Below are positions 1-9,085 of a stretch of DNA of 64,000 bases, piece by piece. The position numbers and the translations under genes are program-made. The number at the start of each line of letters is the position of its first letter. Within the stretch, counting starts at the first letter, position 1. Below the pieces are notes generated by a model that saw only the letters and a program-made list of their open reading frames with translations, had not been told where the DNA came from and made no database searches. The DNA is from Georgenia_B sunbinii (GTDB lineage Bacteria > Actinomycetota > Actinomycetes > Actinomycetales > Actinomycetaceae), in the NCBI RefSeq assembly GCF_036421855.1, contig NZ_JAZGOK010000007.1. One strand, 5' to 3'.

Positions 1-548
1 ACGGCCAGGCGGTCACCGGGATCGCCGACGCCGACCGGCTGCTGCGCAACGATGCCGGCCGGGCCGGCCTCCCGCTCACCCTCACCAAGCCGCTCGGCCT
101 CGGCGTCCTCAACAACCGGCACAAGGCCACCGGGGAACGTTTCGAGCACGCCGTCGCCACGATGACCACCCTCAACCGGGACGCGTCGCGGGCGGCGCTG
201 GACGCCGGGCTCACCTGCGCCACCGACGTCACCGGCTTCGGGCTGCTCGGCCACCTGTACAAGCTCGCCCGCGCCAGCGGCGTCAGCGCCGTCATCGACG
301 CGGCGACGGTGCCCTACCTCGACGGCGCGCGCAGCTCGCTGGCCGAGGGGTTCGTCCCCGGGGGCAGCCGCCGGAACCTCGACTGGGTCCGCCCGCACCT
401 GGACTCCGAGGTCGACGACGGCGAGCTCGTGCTGCTCGCCGACGCGCAGACCTCGGGCGGGCTGCTCGTCGTCGGCGAGATCCCCGGCCACCCGGTCATC
501 GGGGAGCTGGTGCCCGCCGAGGACTGGACCATCCGCGTGCGGCGGTGA
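1..548 (+). CDS. selD: Selenide, water dikinase (SelD), C-terminal part; 5' end outside the window
   Basis: SelD makes selenophosphate from selenide and ATP, the selenium donor for Sec-tRNA. The readable frame begins at base 3, so the N-terminal catalytic Cys/Sec and the start codon lie outside the window. Visible family blocks are LTKPLGLGVLNNRHKATGE, TDVTGFGLLGH and ADAQTSGGLLV, the last near the C-terminus as in other SelD proteins. The TGA stop lies 45 bases before the formate dehydrogenase gene, which itself contains a UGA selenocysteine codon. That pairing explains why selD is here. selA, selB and tRNA-Sec may lie further upstream, but this cannot be seen. The family call is very secure. 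Confidence 0.95.
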   Translation, partial: GQAVTGIADADRLLRNDAGRAGLPLTLTKPLGLGVLNNRHKATGERFEHAVATMTTLNRDASRAALDAGLTCATDVTGFGLLGHLYKLARASGVSAVIDAATVPYLDGARSSLAEGFVPGGSRRNLDWVRPHLDSEVDDGELVLLADAQTSGGLLVVGEIPGHPVIGELVPAEDWTIRVRR

Positions 549-593
549 CCGCGCGCTCGGTACCGTAGGTCCCGCCGCCCGAAGGAGGTCGAC

Positions 594-3500
594 ATGGTCC
601 GCAAGACGTTCCTCAGCTGGCCCGTCGTGCGCCAGCTGCGCGGCGACGACCCCCTCGGCCGCGGCCTGGCGGCCCGCTCCCGGCACACCGAGGAGCTCAC
701 CCCGCGGACCGCCACCGCCGACCGGGTCGCCAAGAGCGTATGCCCCTACTGCGCCGTCGGCTGCGGCCAGCGGGTCTACGTCAAGGACGAGCAGGTCATC
801 CAGATCGAGGGCGACCCGGACAGCCCGATCTCCCGCGGCCGGCTGTGCCCCAAGGGGGCGGCGAGCAAGAGCCTGGTCACCGGTCCGGAACGGCTCGCGA
901 AGGTCCGTTACCGACGCCCGTACGGCAGCGAGTGGGAGGAGCTCGACCTCGGCACCGCGATGGAGATGATCGCCGACCGGGTGCTCGCCGCCCGCGACGC
1001 CACCTGGCAGGACACCGACGCCGAGGGCCGCCACGTGCGTCGCACCCTCGGCATCGCCGGGCTCGGCGGCGCCACCCTCGACAACGAGGAGAACTACCTC
1101 ATCAAGAAGCTGTTCACCGCCATGGGCGCGGTGCAGATCGAGAACCAGGCCCGTATTTGACACTCCGCGACGGTCCCCGGTCTGGGGACCAGCTTCGGCC
1201 GGGGCGGTGCCACCGGCTTCCAGCAGGACCTGGCCAACGCCGACTGCATCGTCATCCAGGGCTCGAACATGGCCGAGGCGCACCCGGTCGGCTTCCAGTG
1301 GGTGATGGCTGCCAAGGCCAGGGGCGCCAAGGTCATCCATGTCGACCCGCGGTTCACCCGCACGAGCGCGCTCGCGGACACCTTCGTGCCGATCCGGGTG
1401 GGCACCGACATCGTGTTCCTCGGCGCGATCATCAACCACGTGCTGGCCAACGAGCTCGACTTCCGGGAGTACGTGCTGGCCTACACCAACGCCTCGACGA
1501 TCCTCTCCGAGGAGTACGTCGACACCGACGACCTCGACGGCCTGTTCTCCGGCTTCGACCTCGACACCCGCACCTACGACACCGCGTCGTGGCAGTACGC
1601 CGGCCGTGAGGGGCGCGGTGCCGACGAGCACGAGGAGTCCGAGGAGCGCGCCACGGCCTCGGGCATGCAGCACGAGGCGCACGGCATGCCGGTGATGGCC
1701 GACCCGCAGCGCGACGAGACGCTCCAGCACCCGCGCACCGTGTACCAGGTCCTCAAGCGGCACTTCGCGAGGTACACCCCGCAGCTGGTCGCCGAGGCCT
1801 GCGGCATCTCCGAGGAGCAGTTCCTCGAGGTGGCCCAGGCGTGGGCGGCCGCCTCCGGCCGGGAGCGGACGACGGCGCTGGTCTACAGCGTCGGCTGGAC
1901 GCAGCACAGCGTCGGCGCGCAGTACATCCGCACCGGTGCCATCCTCCAGCTGCTGCTGGGCAACATGGGCCGGCCGGGCGGCGGCATCTTGGCACTGCGC
2001 GGCCACGCGAGCATCCAGGGCTCCACCGACATCCCCACGCTGTTCAACCTGCTGCCGGGCTACCTCGAGATGCCCGACGCCACCCAGCACCCGGACCGGC
2101 AGAGCTGGGTGGCGGCGATGAGCATGCCCGGCGCCAAGGGCTTCTGGGGCAACGCCGAGGCCTACGCCACGAGCCTGCTCAAGGCCTACTGGGGCGAGGC
2201 CGCCACCCCCGAGAACGACTACTGCTACGACTACGTCCCCAAGATCACCGGCGACCACGGCACCTACCGCACCGTGCTCGACATGATCGAGGGCAAGGTC
2301 AAGGGCTACTTCCTGCTCGGCCAGAACCCCGCCGTCGGCTCGGCGCACGGCCGCGCGCAGCGGCTGGGGATGGCCAACCTCGACTGGCTCGTGGTCCGCG
2401 ACCTGTATGAGATCGAGAGCGCGAGCTTCTGGAAGGACGCCCCGGAGATCGAGACCGGAGAGATCGTCACCGAGGAGTGCGCCACCGAGGTTTTCCTGCT
2501 GCCCGCCGCCTCGCACGTGGAGAAGGAGGGCACCTTCACCCAGACCCAGCGGATGCTGCAGTGGCGGGAGAAGGCGGTCGACCCCACCGGCGACCGCCGC
2601 TCGGAGCTGTGGTTCTTCTACCACTTGGGCCGGATGCTGCGCGGGCGGCTGGCGGGCTCCGACCGCGAGCGGGACCGGCCGCTGCTCGACCTCGCCTGGG
2701 ACTACCCGCTCCACGGTGAGCACGACGAGCCCAGCGCGGAGGCCGTCCTCAAGGAGATCAACGGCTACGACCTCGAGACCGGCCGGCTGCTGTCCTCCTT
2801 CGCCGAGATGAGGGCCGACGGCACCACCGCTGGTGGCTGCTGGATCTACACCGGCGTGTTCGCCGACGGCGTCAACCAGGCCGCCCGCCGCAAGCCCGGC
2901 GCCGAGCAGAGCTGGGTGGCCCCGGAGTGGGGCTGGGTGTGGCCGGCCAACCGCCGCATCCTCTACAACCGGGCCTCGGCCGACCCCGACGGCAAGCCCT
3001 GGAGCGAGCGCAAGGCCTACGTGTGGTGGGACGAGGACGCCGGGGAGTGGACCGGGCACGACGTCCCGGACTTCCCGAGGAACCTCCCGCCGTCGTTCCG
3101 GCACGAGGCGGGCACCGAGGGGGCCGACGCGCTCGACGGCACCGACGCGTTCATCATGCAGGGCGACGGCCGCGGCGCGCTGTTCGTGCCGCAGGGGCTC
3201 ATCGACGGGCCGCTGCCCACCCACTACGAACCGGTGGAGTCCCCGTTCCGCAACGCGCTGTACGGGCAGCAGGCCAACCCCACCCGGGTCGAGTACCGCG
3301 ACCCGATCAACCCGATGAACCCGAGCCCGCCCGACGACGACGCCGGCTCTTTCCCCTTCGTGTTCACCACCAGCCGGCTCACCGAGCACCACACCGCCGG
3401 GGCGATGAGCCGCACCCTGGCCTACCTCGCCGAGCTGCAGCCGGAGATGTTCATCGAGGTCTCCCCGGCGCTGGCGCGCGAACGGGGCCTGGAGCACCTC

Positions 3501-3890
3501 GGCTGGTGCCACGTCATCACCGCGCGCGCCGCCGTCGAGGGCCGGGTGGTGGTCACCGACCGGCTGCGGCCGCTGCGGGTCGCCGGCCGGGTCGTCCACC
3601 AGGTGTGGCTGCCCTACCACTGGGGCAGCAGCGGCCTGACCACGGGCGACTCCGCCAACGACCTGTTCGGCATCACGCTGGACCCCAACGTCCTCATCCA
3701 GGAGACCAAGGCCGGCACCTGCGACGTGCAGTCCGGCCGCCGGCCGCGGGGCCCGGCGCTGCTCGACTACGTCGCCCGGTACCGCCGGCGGTCCGGGGCC
3801 GACGTCCCCGCCGCGATCGTCACCGCTGCCCCGGAGGCGATCCGCCGGGCCGCCCCACCCCCGAGCGAAGGAGACGACGATGGCCGGTAG
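594..3890 (+). CDS. fdhA: Formate dehydrogenase major (alpha) subunit, selenocysteine-containing; in-frame UGA at 1158-1160
   Basis: This is a molybdopterin (bis-MGD) oxidoreductase that oxidises formate to CO2, of the FdnG/FdoG type. The start is the ATG behind GAAGGAGG. The N-terminus has a [4Fe-4S] motif with C50, C53, C57 and C85. At codon 189 the frame reads NQARI-TGA-HSATVPGLGTSFGRGG, which aligns with the NQARV-Sec-H region of E. coli FdnG. The frame continues without another stop to 3890, giving 1,098 residues including Sec. Automatic callers would split it into 594-1160 and a fragment from 1269. The downstream half carries AEAHPVGFQW, DPRFTRTS, RDETLQHPRT and LLGQNPAVG, as in FdnG. 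No twin-arginine signal is visible at the N-terminus, unlike periplasmic FdnG, so a cytoplasm-facing enzyme is inferred. It overlaps fdhB by 11 bases. Confidence 0.95.
1158..1190 (+). promoter_or_regulatory. bSECIS element: UGA codon plus selenocysteine-insertion hairpin
   Basis: After the UGA at 1158-1160, a perfect 7-bp stem GGTCCCC (1172-1178) / GGGGACC (1184-1190) closes a 5-nt loop GGTCT (1179-1183). The loop starts 18 bases after the UGA. The E. coli fdhF SECIS also carries GGUCU at the tip of its hairpin, 18 bases after its UGA. This is the element SelB binds to recode UGA as Sec, and it lies inside the coding sequence as expected in bacteria. Stem, loop and spacing are read directly. 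SelB binding is inferred. Confidence 0.92.
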
Positions 3891-4974
3891 GAACAGTCTC
3901 TTCGGCCCGATCGACCCCGCCGTCGACGCCGGCTACCCCGACCCGCCGCCGCGCAAGGGGTTCTTCACCGACACCAGCGTGTGCATCGGCTGCAAGGCCT
4001 GCGAGGTGGCCTGCAAGGAGTGGAACCTCATCCCCGGTGGCGAGGACCTCGACCTGCTCGGGATGTCCTTCGACAACACCGGCGAGCTCGGCGCGAGCAC
4101 CTGGCGCCACGTCGCGTTCATCGAGCAGCGGCAGCGGCCCGCCGTCGACCTCGGGATGCCGGGCGGCGGGCGGCTGCCGACCTTGCCGGCCACCGGTTCC
4201 GCGTCGTCGGCACCGGGCGACGCCGGTGGCTGCGGTGGAAGCTGCGGCTGCGGCCCGACGGCAGCGCCGGACGCGGGGACCGGCGACGTCGACGTCCTCG
4301 CCGCCCTCGGCGAGGGCGGCAGCGCCGAGGCCACCTCGGCCACCGGCTGCGCGAGCGTCCCGGCGATGGCCGACGAGGACGGCGCGCTGCCCGACTTCCG
4401 CTGGCTGATGTCCTCCGACGTGTGCAAGCACTGCACCCACGCAGCCTGCCTGGATGTGTGCCCCACCGGCTCGTTGTTCCGGACCGAGTTCGGGACCGTC
4501 GTCGTCCAGCCGGACATCTGCAACGGCTGCGGCTACTGCGTCCCGGCCTGCCCCTACGGGGTGATCGAGCGCCGCCGCGGCCCCGAGGGGGCGCTCAACG
4601 TCGGCATCGCCCAGAAGTGCACGCTCTGCTACGACCGGATCGGCGACGGGCTGCAGCCGGCATGCGCGCAGGCGTGCCCCACCCAGTCGATCCAGTACGG
4701 CGACGTCGACGAGCTGCGCGAGCGTGCCGAGCAGCGCCGAGCGACCCTGGTCGAGCAGGGTGTCGCCGAGGCCCGCCTCTACGGCCACGACCCGCACGAC
4801 GGCGTGGGCGGGGCGGGTGCCTTCTTCCTCCTCCTCGACGAGCCGGAGGTCTACGGACTGCCGCCGGACCCCGTCGTCACCACTCGTGACCTGCCGCGAA
4901 TGTTCGCCCGGGCGGCGGTCGCCGCCGGCGCCCTGCTCGCCGGCACCGCCGTCGCCTTCCTGGGGAAGCGATGA
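3880..4974 (+). CDS. fdhB: Formate dehydrogenase iron-sulfur (beta) subunit with an unusual Cys-containing insert
   Basis: This electron-transfer subunit passes electrons from FdhA to the membrane subunit. Four ferredoxin-type clusters are visible: CIGCKACEVACKEWN at residues 35-49, CKHCTHAACLDVCPTG, CNGCGYCVPACPYG, and CTLCYDRIGDG followed by CAQACPTQS. A hydrophobic helix near the C-terminus (about residues 343-361) fits a membrane anchor. Between the first and second cluster motifs lies a stretch of about 80 residues (about 93-175) rich in Gly, Ala and Ser with the cluster CGGSCGCG, which E. coli FdnH lacks. The ATG follows GAAGGAG and overlaps the fdhA end by 11 bases. The TGA overlaps the next ATG (ATGA). 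Confidence 0.93.
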   Translation: MAGRNSLFGPIDPAVDAGYPDPPPRKGFFTDTSVCIGCKACEVACKEWNLIPGGEDLDLLGMSFDNTGELGASTWRHVAFIEQRQRPAVDLGMPGGGRLPTLPATGSASSAPGDAGGCGGSCGCGPTAAPDAGTGDVDVLAALGEGGSAEATSATGCASVPAMADEDGALPDFRWLMSSDVCKHCTHAACLDVCPTGSLFRTEFGTVVVQPDICNGCGYCVPACPYGVIERRRGPEGALNVGIAQKCTLCYDRIGDGLQPACAQACPTQSIQYGDVDELRERAEQRRATLVEQGVAEARLYGHDPHDGVGGAGAFFLLLDEPEVYGLPPDPVVTTRDLPRMFARAAVAAGALLAGTAVAFLGKR

Positions 4975-5990
4975 GCCGGCCGGACCAGCCTGCCGCCCCC
5001 CGTCGTCGGCCCCGGACCCGCCGTGACCGCACCGATCCGCAGCCGGTGCCCGACGCCGAGTTCACCTCCTACTACGGCCGCCCGGTGGTCAAGGAGTCGC
5101 CGTGGGAGATCGACATCCCGATCTACATCTTCGCCGGTGGGGTCGCCGCGGGGTCTTCCCTGCTGGCGGCCGGCGGCCAGCTCAGCGGGCGCCCCGCGCT
5201 GCGCCGTGCGGGCCGGCTCACCGCCGCCGCCGGACTGAGCGTGAGCCTCGTCGCGCTCATCCACGACCTCGGCCGGCCTGCCCGCTTCCTCAACATGATG
5301 CGAGTCGTGCGGCTCACCTCGCCGATGTCGGTCGGGACCTGGTTGCTCAGCCTCTACGGCGCTCCTGCCGGGGTGGCCGCGCTCGACGAGATCGTCCGTC
5401 TCACCCCGCTGCCTGCCACGGCCGGTCCGGTGCGGCTGCTGCGTGCCGTCGGTCGACCGGCCGGGGTCCTCGCGGCGCTCACCGCGCCGCCGGTGGCCGC
5501 CTACACCGCCGTGCTGCTCGCCGACACCGCCACCCCCTCGTGGCACGAGGCCTACCGCGAGCTGCCGTTCGTCTTCACCGCCTCCGCAGCCGCTGCCTCG
5601 GGCGGCCTGGCGATGGTCGCCGTGCCCATCGCCCAGGCCGGCCCGGCCAGGCGGCTGGCGATCGGGGGCGCGGTCGTCGAGCTCCTCGCCGAGCAGCTGA
5701 TGGAACGGTCGATGGGGATAACCGCGGAGCCACTGCACGAGGGCACCGGTGGCCGCTACATGCGCGCCGCCAAGGTACTCACCGCCGTCGGCGCGGCGGG
5801 CGCCGTCGTCAGCGGCCGCCGACGATGGGCCGCGGTGCTCAGCGGGGCGGCGCTGCTCGCCGGGTCGTTCTGCACCCGGATGGCGGTCTTCGAGGCCGGC
5901 CAGGCCTCTGCCCGCGACCCGAAGTACACCGTCGTCCCGCAGCGCGAGCGGCTCGCGCGGGGCGAGCCGGTGCGCTACCGGCAGGCATGA
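4971..5990 (+). CDS. nrfD: NrfD/polysulfide-reductase-type membrane subunit of formate dehydrogenase
   Basis: This integral membrane protein of 339 residues probably takes electrons from FdhB and passes them to menaquinone. The NrfD pattern is visible as PWEIDIPIYIFAGGVAAGSS near residue 42, then several hydrophobic segments with GRPARFLNMMRV and SPMSVGTWLLS, both typical of the family. About eight membrane helices are likely. It replaces the cytochrome b (FdnI) of enterobacteria, so no heme ligands are expected. The gene overlaps fdhB by four bases and so is translationally coupled. The exact role in quinone reduction is inferred from the family and the operon. Confidence 0.9.
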   Translation: MSRPDQPAAPRRRPRTRRDRTDPQPVPDAEFTSYYGRPVVKESPWEIDIPIYIFAGGVAAGSSLLAAGGQLSGRPALRRAGRLTAAAGLSVSLVALIHDLGRPARFLNMMRVVRLTSPMSVGTWLLSLYGAPAGVAALDEIVRLTPLPATAGPVRLLRAVGRPAGVLAALTAPPVAAYTAVLLADTATPSWHEAYRELPFVFTASAAAASGGLAMVAVPIAQAGPARRLAIGGAVVELLAEQLMERSMGITAEPLHEGTGGRYMRAAKVLTAVGAAGAVVSGRRRWAAVLSGAALLAGSFCTRMAVFEAGQASARDPKYTVVPQRERLARGEPVRYRQA

Positions 5991-6067
5991 GGAGCCGGAA
6001 CCAGGAGCCGTCCCTCACCGCCCCTAGGATCGACCCAGTCCTGACGCCGACGAGAGGCTGACGCCCC

Positions 6068-8071
6068 GTGGACATCGTGATGAGCGCGGTCACCATCGTG
6101 CTGCTCGGCTTCATCACTCGCCGGCTCCTCGGCGTGCCGGTGGGCTGGCCCCGCACGATCCTCGTCAGTCTCTCGGTCATCGGCATCACTACTGCCGTGG
6201 CCGGCCGCCTGGGCCGCGACCTCGGCTGGCTCGACGCCCAGGGCGGGCTGGCAGCCGACGCCGACCTGCTGACGGTGGCACTGGTCAACACCCTCCTCAT
6301 GGCCTGGTCGGTCGCCGTCGGGATCGGGATCCTCGTCATCCTCGAGGCGATGGTGCCCACGGGCAGCCTGCCCCGGCCGGTCGCCGTCCTGCGGGACCTC
6401 CCGGCGCGCTACCGACGCTCGCGCCGCTACGCCACGATCGTCGGGATCGCAGTGCGGCACGGCCTGGGCGGGTTCCTGCGCGCGCGCGGCCGCTCCGGCC
6501 TCGGTGACGACGCTCCACGGGTCGCGCGCTCGCTGCGCCTGGCGCTGAGTGACGGCGGGGTCACCTTCGTCAAGCTCGGTCAGATGCTCTCCACCCGGCC
6601 CGACGTCGTCGGCCCGGCCTTCGCGGCCGAGCTCGGCAAGCTCACCTCGCAGGTCGCCCCGCAGGCGTGGGCGGCCGTCGAGCAGACGCTGCGCGCCGAG
6701 CTCGGTGTCGACCCGGCCGAGGCCTTCGCCGAGATCGACGCCGTGCCGCTGGCCGCCGCATCGATCGGCCAGGTGCACACGGCACGGCTGCCGGACGGTT
6801 CGGCGGTGGTGGTCAAGGTGCAGCGGGCCGACGCCCGGGCGCAGGTCGCCGCGGACCTCGACATCATGCGGCGCCTCGCGCGGCAGCTGGAGCGCAGCAC
6901 CGGCTGGGGAAGGGCCTTGCGGGTGAGCGCGCTCGCCGACGGCTTCGCCGCCAGTCTCGACGCCGAGCTCGACTTCCGGACCGAGGCGGACAACGCCGAC
7001 GCGGTGCGCCGCACCACGCCGTCGCCGTTCGGGGCCGCGGTGCGGGTGCCCCAGGTGTACCGGGAGCTGTCCGGGCCGCGGGTGCTGGTGATGGAGCGGG
7101 CCCGCGGCCGCGAGCTCGGCCGTGCCGGCACCGTGCTGGCCGGGTTGCCGGCTGAGCGGCGTCGCCAGCTCGCCCGGGACCTGCTCGCCACGGTGCTCCA
7201 CCAGATCCTCGACAGCGGCGTCTTCCACGCCGACCTGCACGCGGGCAACGTCCTGCTCGACGACGACGGCGGCCTCACGCTGCTCGACTTCGGCTCGGTG
7301 GGCCGGCTCGACAAGGGTGCGCGCACCGCACTGGGACGGCTGGTCCTCGCCGTCGACCGGGAGGACCCCGTGGCGGCGACGGACGCACTCATCGACGCCC
7401 TCGATCGGCCCCGTGACCTCGACGACCGGCAGCTCGAGCGGGAGCTCGGCTCGCTCATCGTCCGCTACGGGCACGGACCCAGCGGCTCGACCGCCCTGTT
7501 CACCGACCTCATGGCCGTCGTCGTCCGCCACGGGTTCTCGGTGCCCGCGCAGATCGCTGCCGCCTTCCGTGCCCTCGCCGCGCTCGAGGGCACGCTGCGG
7601 GTGCTCGACCCGGACCTCGACCTCCTCGAGGTCTCCCGGGAGGTGGGCGAGGAGGTCTTCGGCGACCGTCTGGCACCCGGCGCGGTGCGGGCCGGCCTGG
7701 AGGAGCAGCTGCTGCGCGTGCTGCCGGTCCTCGAGCGGCTGCCGCGCCGGATCGATGCGATCGCCGACGCCGCGCAGCACGGCGAGCTGAGTGTTCGCGT
7801 CCGGGTGCTCGCCGATCCCGAGGACCGGTCGTTCCTCACCGGCATCGTCAGCCAGCTCGTCATGACACTGCTCGCCGGCGCAGCGGCGGTCTGCGCCATC
7901 CTCCTCGTGCTCGCCGACGGCGGACCGGAGCTGACCGACGGCGTCCGGCTGCTGCCGCTGCTGGGCGTCACGCTGTTCCTCTTCGCCTTCGTCCTCGCTG
8001 CCCGTGCCCTCGTCCTCGCGTTCCGCCACACCGGGGAACGGCAGTGGGGCGCTCGCGGACGCTCTGCCTAG
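6068..8071 (+). CDS. AarF/ABC1/UbiB-family kinase-like protein
   Basis: This 667-residue member of the ABC1 atypical kinase family is linked in other bacteria to isoprenoid-quinone biosynthesis or membrane lipid handling. Visible motifs are KLGQMLSTRPD (the KxGQ signature), AAASIGQVHTARL (the Ala-rich loop), VVVKVQR, FHADLHAGNVLL (catalytic loop) and LLDFGSVG (metal-binding DFG-like). There are hydrophobic helices near the N-terminus (about residues 1-100) and a hydrophobic pair at the C-terminus (from about residue 592). The start is a GTG. It lies 77 bases after nrfD, so it could be co-transcribed with the formate dehydrogenase genes, but a functional link is not shown. The substrate is unknown. 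Confidence 0.9.
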   Translation: MDIVMSAVTIVLLGFITRRLLGVPVGWPRTILVSLSVIGITTAVAGRLGRDLGWLDAQGGLAADADLLTVALVNTLLMAWSVAVGIGILVILEAMVPTGSLPRPVAVLRDLPARYRRSRRYATIVGIAVRHGLGGFLRARGRSGLGDDAPRVARSLRLALSDGGVTFVKLGQMLSTRPDVVGPAFAAELGKLTSQVAPQAWAAVEQTLRAELGVDPAEAFAEIDAVPLAAASIGQVHTARLPDGSAVVVKVQRADARAQVAADLDIMRRLARQLERSTGWGRALRVSALADGFAASLDAELDFRTEADNADAVRRTTPSPFGAAVRVPQVYRELSGPRVLVMERARGRELGRAGTVLAGLPAERRRQLARDLLATVLHQILDSGVFHADLHAGNVLLDDDGGLTLLDFGSVGRLDKGARTALGRLVLAVDREDPVAATDALIDALDRPRDLDDRQLERELGSLIVRYGHGPSGSTALFTDLMAVVVRHGFSVPAQIAAAFRALAALEGTLRVLDPDLDLLEVSREVGEEVFGDRLAPGAVRAGLEEQLLRVLPVLERLPRRIDAIADAAQHGELSVRVRVLADPEDRSFLTGIVSQLVMTLLAGAAAVCAILLVLADGGPELTDGVRLLPLLGVTLFLFAFVLAARALVLAFRHTGERQWGARGRSA

Positions 8072-8089
8072 GTGACATCACACCTAGGC
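8066..8089. terminator. Bidirectional hairpin containing both stop codons of a convergent gene pair
   Basis: GCCTAGGTG (8066-8074) and CACCTAGGC (8081-8089) form a perfect 9-bp stem with a 6-base loop. The TAG stop of the AarF-like gene (8069-8071) and the stop of fdhD (8084-8086, minus strand) both sit inside the stem. There is no T-run, so intrinsic termination is plausible but unproven. Confidence 0.6.
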
Positions 8090-8926
8090 GGGCGGGATCT
8101 CGATCCGGTCGGGGTGGCTGTAGACGTTCGCGCCGTCGCCACGGCTGAAGCCGACCAGCGTGATGCCGGCCTCCTCGGCAAGGTCGACGGCGAGCGCCGA
8201 CGGCGCGCTCACCGCGGTCAGCACCGAGATGCCCGCCATCCGGGCCTTCTGCACCAGCTCGAAGGACGCCCGGCCGGAGACCTGCAGGACACCGCGCCGC
8301 TGCGGCAGGGCGCGCTCCCGCAGCGCCCAGCCGACCACCTTGTCCACCGCGTTGTGCCGGCCGACGTCCTCCCGCAGGCATCGAAGGTCCGCACGGCCGG
8401 CGTCGTCGAGCTCGAACAGCGCGGCGGCGTGCACCCCGCCGGTGGCGTCGAACAGCGACTGGTCGGCGCGTAGCCGGTCGGTCATCGCGAGCAGCTCGGC
8501 GAGCGGCACCCGCAGCCCGTCCTCGACCGGCACCCGCGAGGTGCGGGTGACCGCCTCGATCGACGCGGTGCCGCAGATCCCGCAGGAGCTGGAGGTGTAG
8601 ACGTGGCGCCGGTGCTCCTCGTGCGGGGCGGCGACGCCGGGAGACAGCCGGACGTCGACGACGTTGTAGCTGCGGCTGCCGTCGGGGTTGACGCCGGGGC
8701 CGTACCCGACCGAGGCCACCTGGTCCGGCCGCCACACCACCCCCTCGGAGACCAGGAAGCCCATCGCGAGGTCGAAGTCGTCGCCGGGGGTGCGCATCGT
8801 GACGGTCCATGGCACGCCCTCGACCCGTAGCTCCATCGGCTCCTCGCCGGCGAGCACGTCGGCGCGCCGGTCGCGCGAGCCGTCGGCGCGCAGCCGGGTC
8901 ACCGGCCGGCGGAGGGAACGTCGCAC
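8084..8926 (-). CDS. fdhD: Formate dehydrogenase accessory sulfurtransferase FdhD
   Basis: FdhD transfers sulfur from a cysteine desulfurase to the bis-MGD cofactor of formate dehydrogenase, and the enzyme is inactive without it. The 280-residue protein shows DDFDLAMGFLVSEG, SSSCGICGTASIE (the catalytic Cys pair, C115 and C118), TGGVHAAALF and EDVGRHNAVDKVVG, all family hallmarks. The start is GTG at 8924-8926 behind GAGGAG. It is transcribed towards the fdhA-fdhB-nrfD genes, separated from them by the AarF-like gene, so the maturation factor has its own promoter in 8927-9085. That stretch also holds the promoter side of the htrA-like gene. Confidence 0.96.
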   Translation of the reverse strand: MRRSLRRPVTRLRADGSRDRRADVLAGEEPMELRVEGVPWTVTMRTPGDDFDLAMGFLVSEGVVWRPDQVASVGYGPGVNPDGSRSYNVVDVRLSPGVAAPHEEHRRHVYTSSSCGICGTASIEAVTRTSRVPVEDGLRVPLAELLAMTDRLRADQSLFDATGGVHAAALFELDDAGRADLRCLREDVGRHNAVDKVVGWALRERALPQRRGVLQVSGRASFELVQKARMAGISVLTAVSAPSALAVDLAEEAGITLVGFSRGDGANVYSHPDRIEIPPA

Positions 8927-9085
8927 AGGTACTCCTCGCGCGTGGTCGGGGGGTCATGACGTCCCGCGATCGTACCGACGGTAGACCGGGCAGTGGCGCA
9001 GTACCCAGTGAACTCCCAGGTAGCCCCCAGCGTCGCGTCAGGTCGAGCGGGTGTTCTAGGAACCTCAGCTCTCGAGGAGGACATC

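Noticed and set aside
1158..1268. An apparent premature stop or frameshift splitting the formate dehydrogenase gene
   Set aside because: The codon is UGA at the Sec position, the downstream frame is continuous, and a SECIS hairpin follows at the correct distance.
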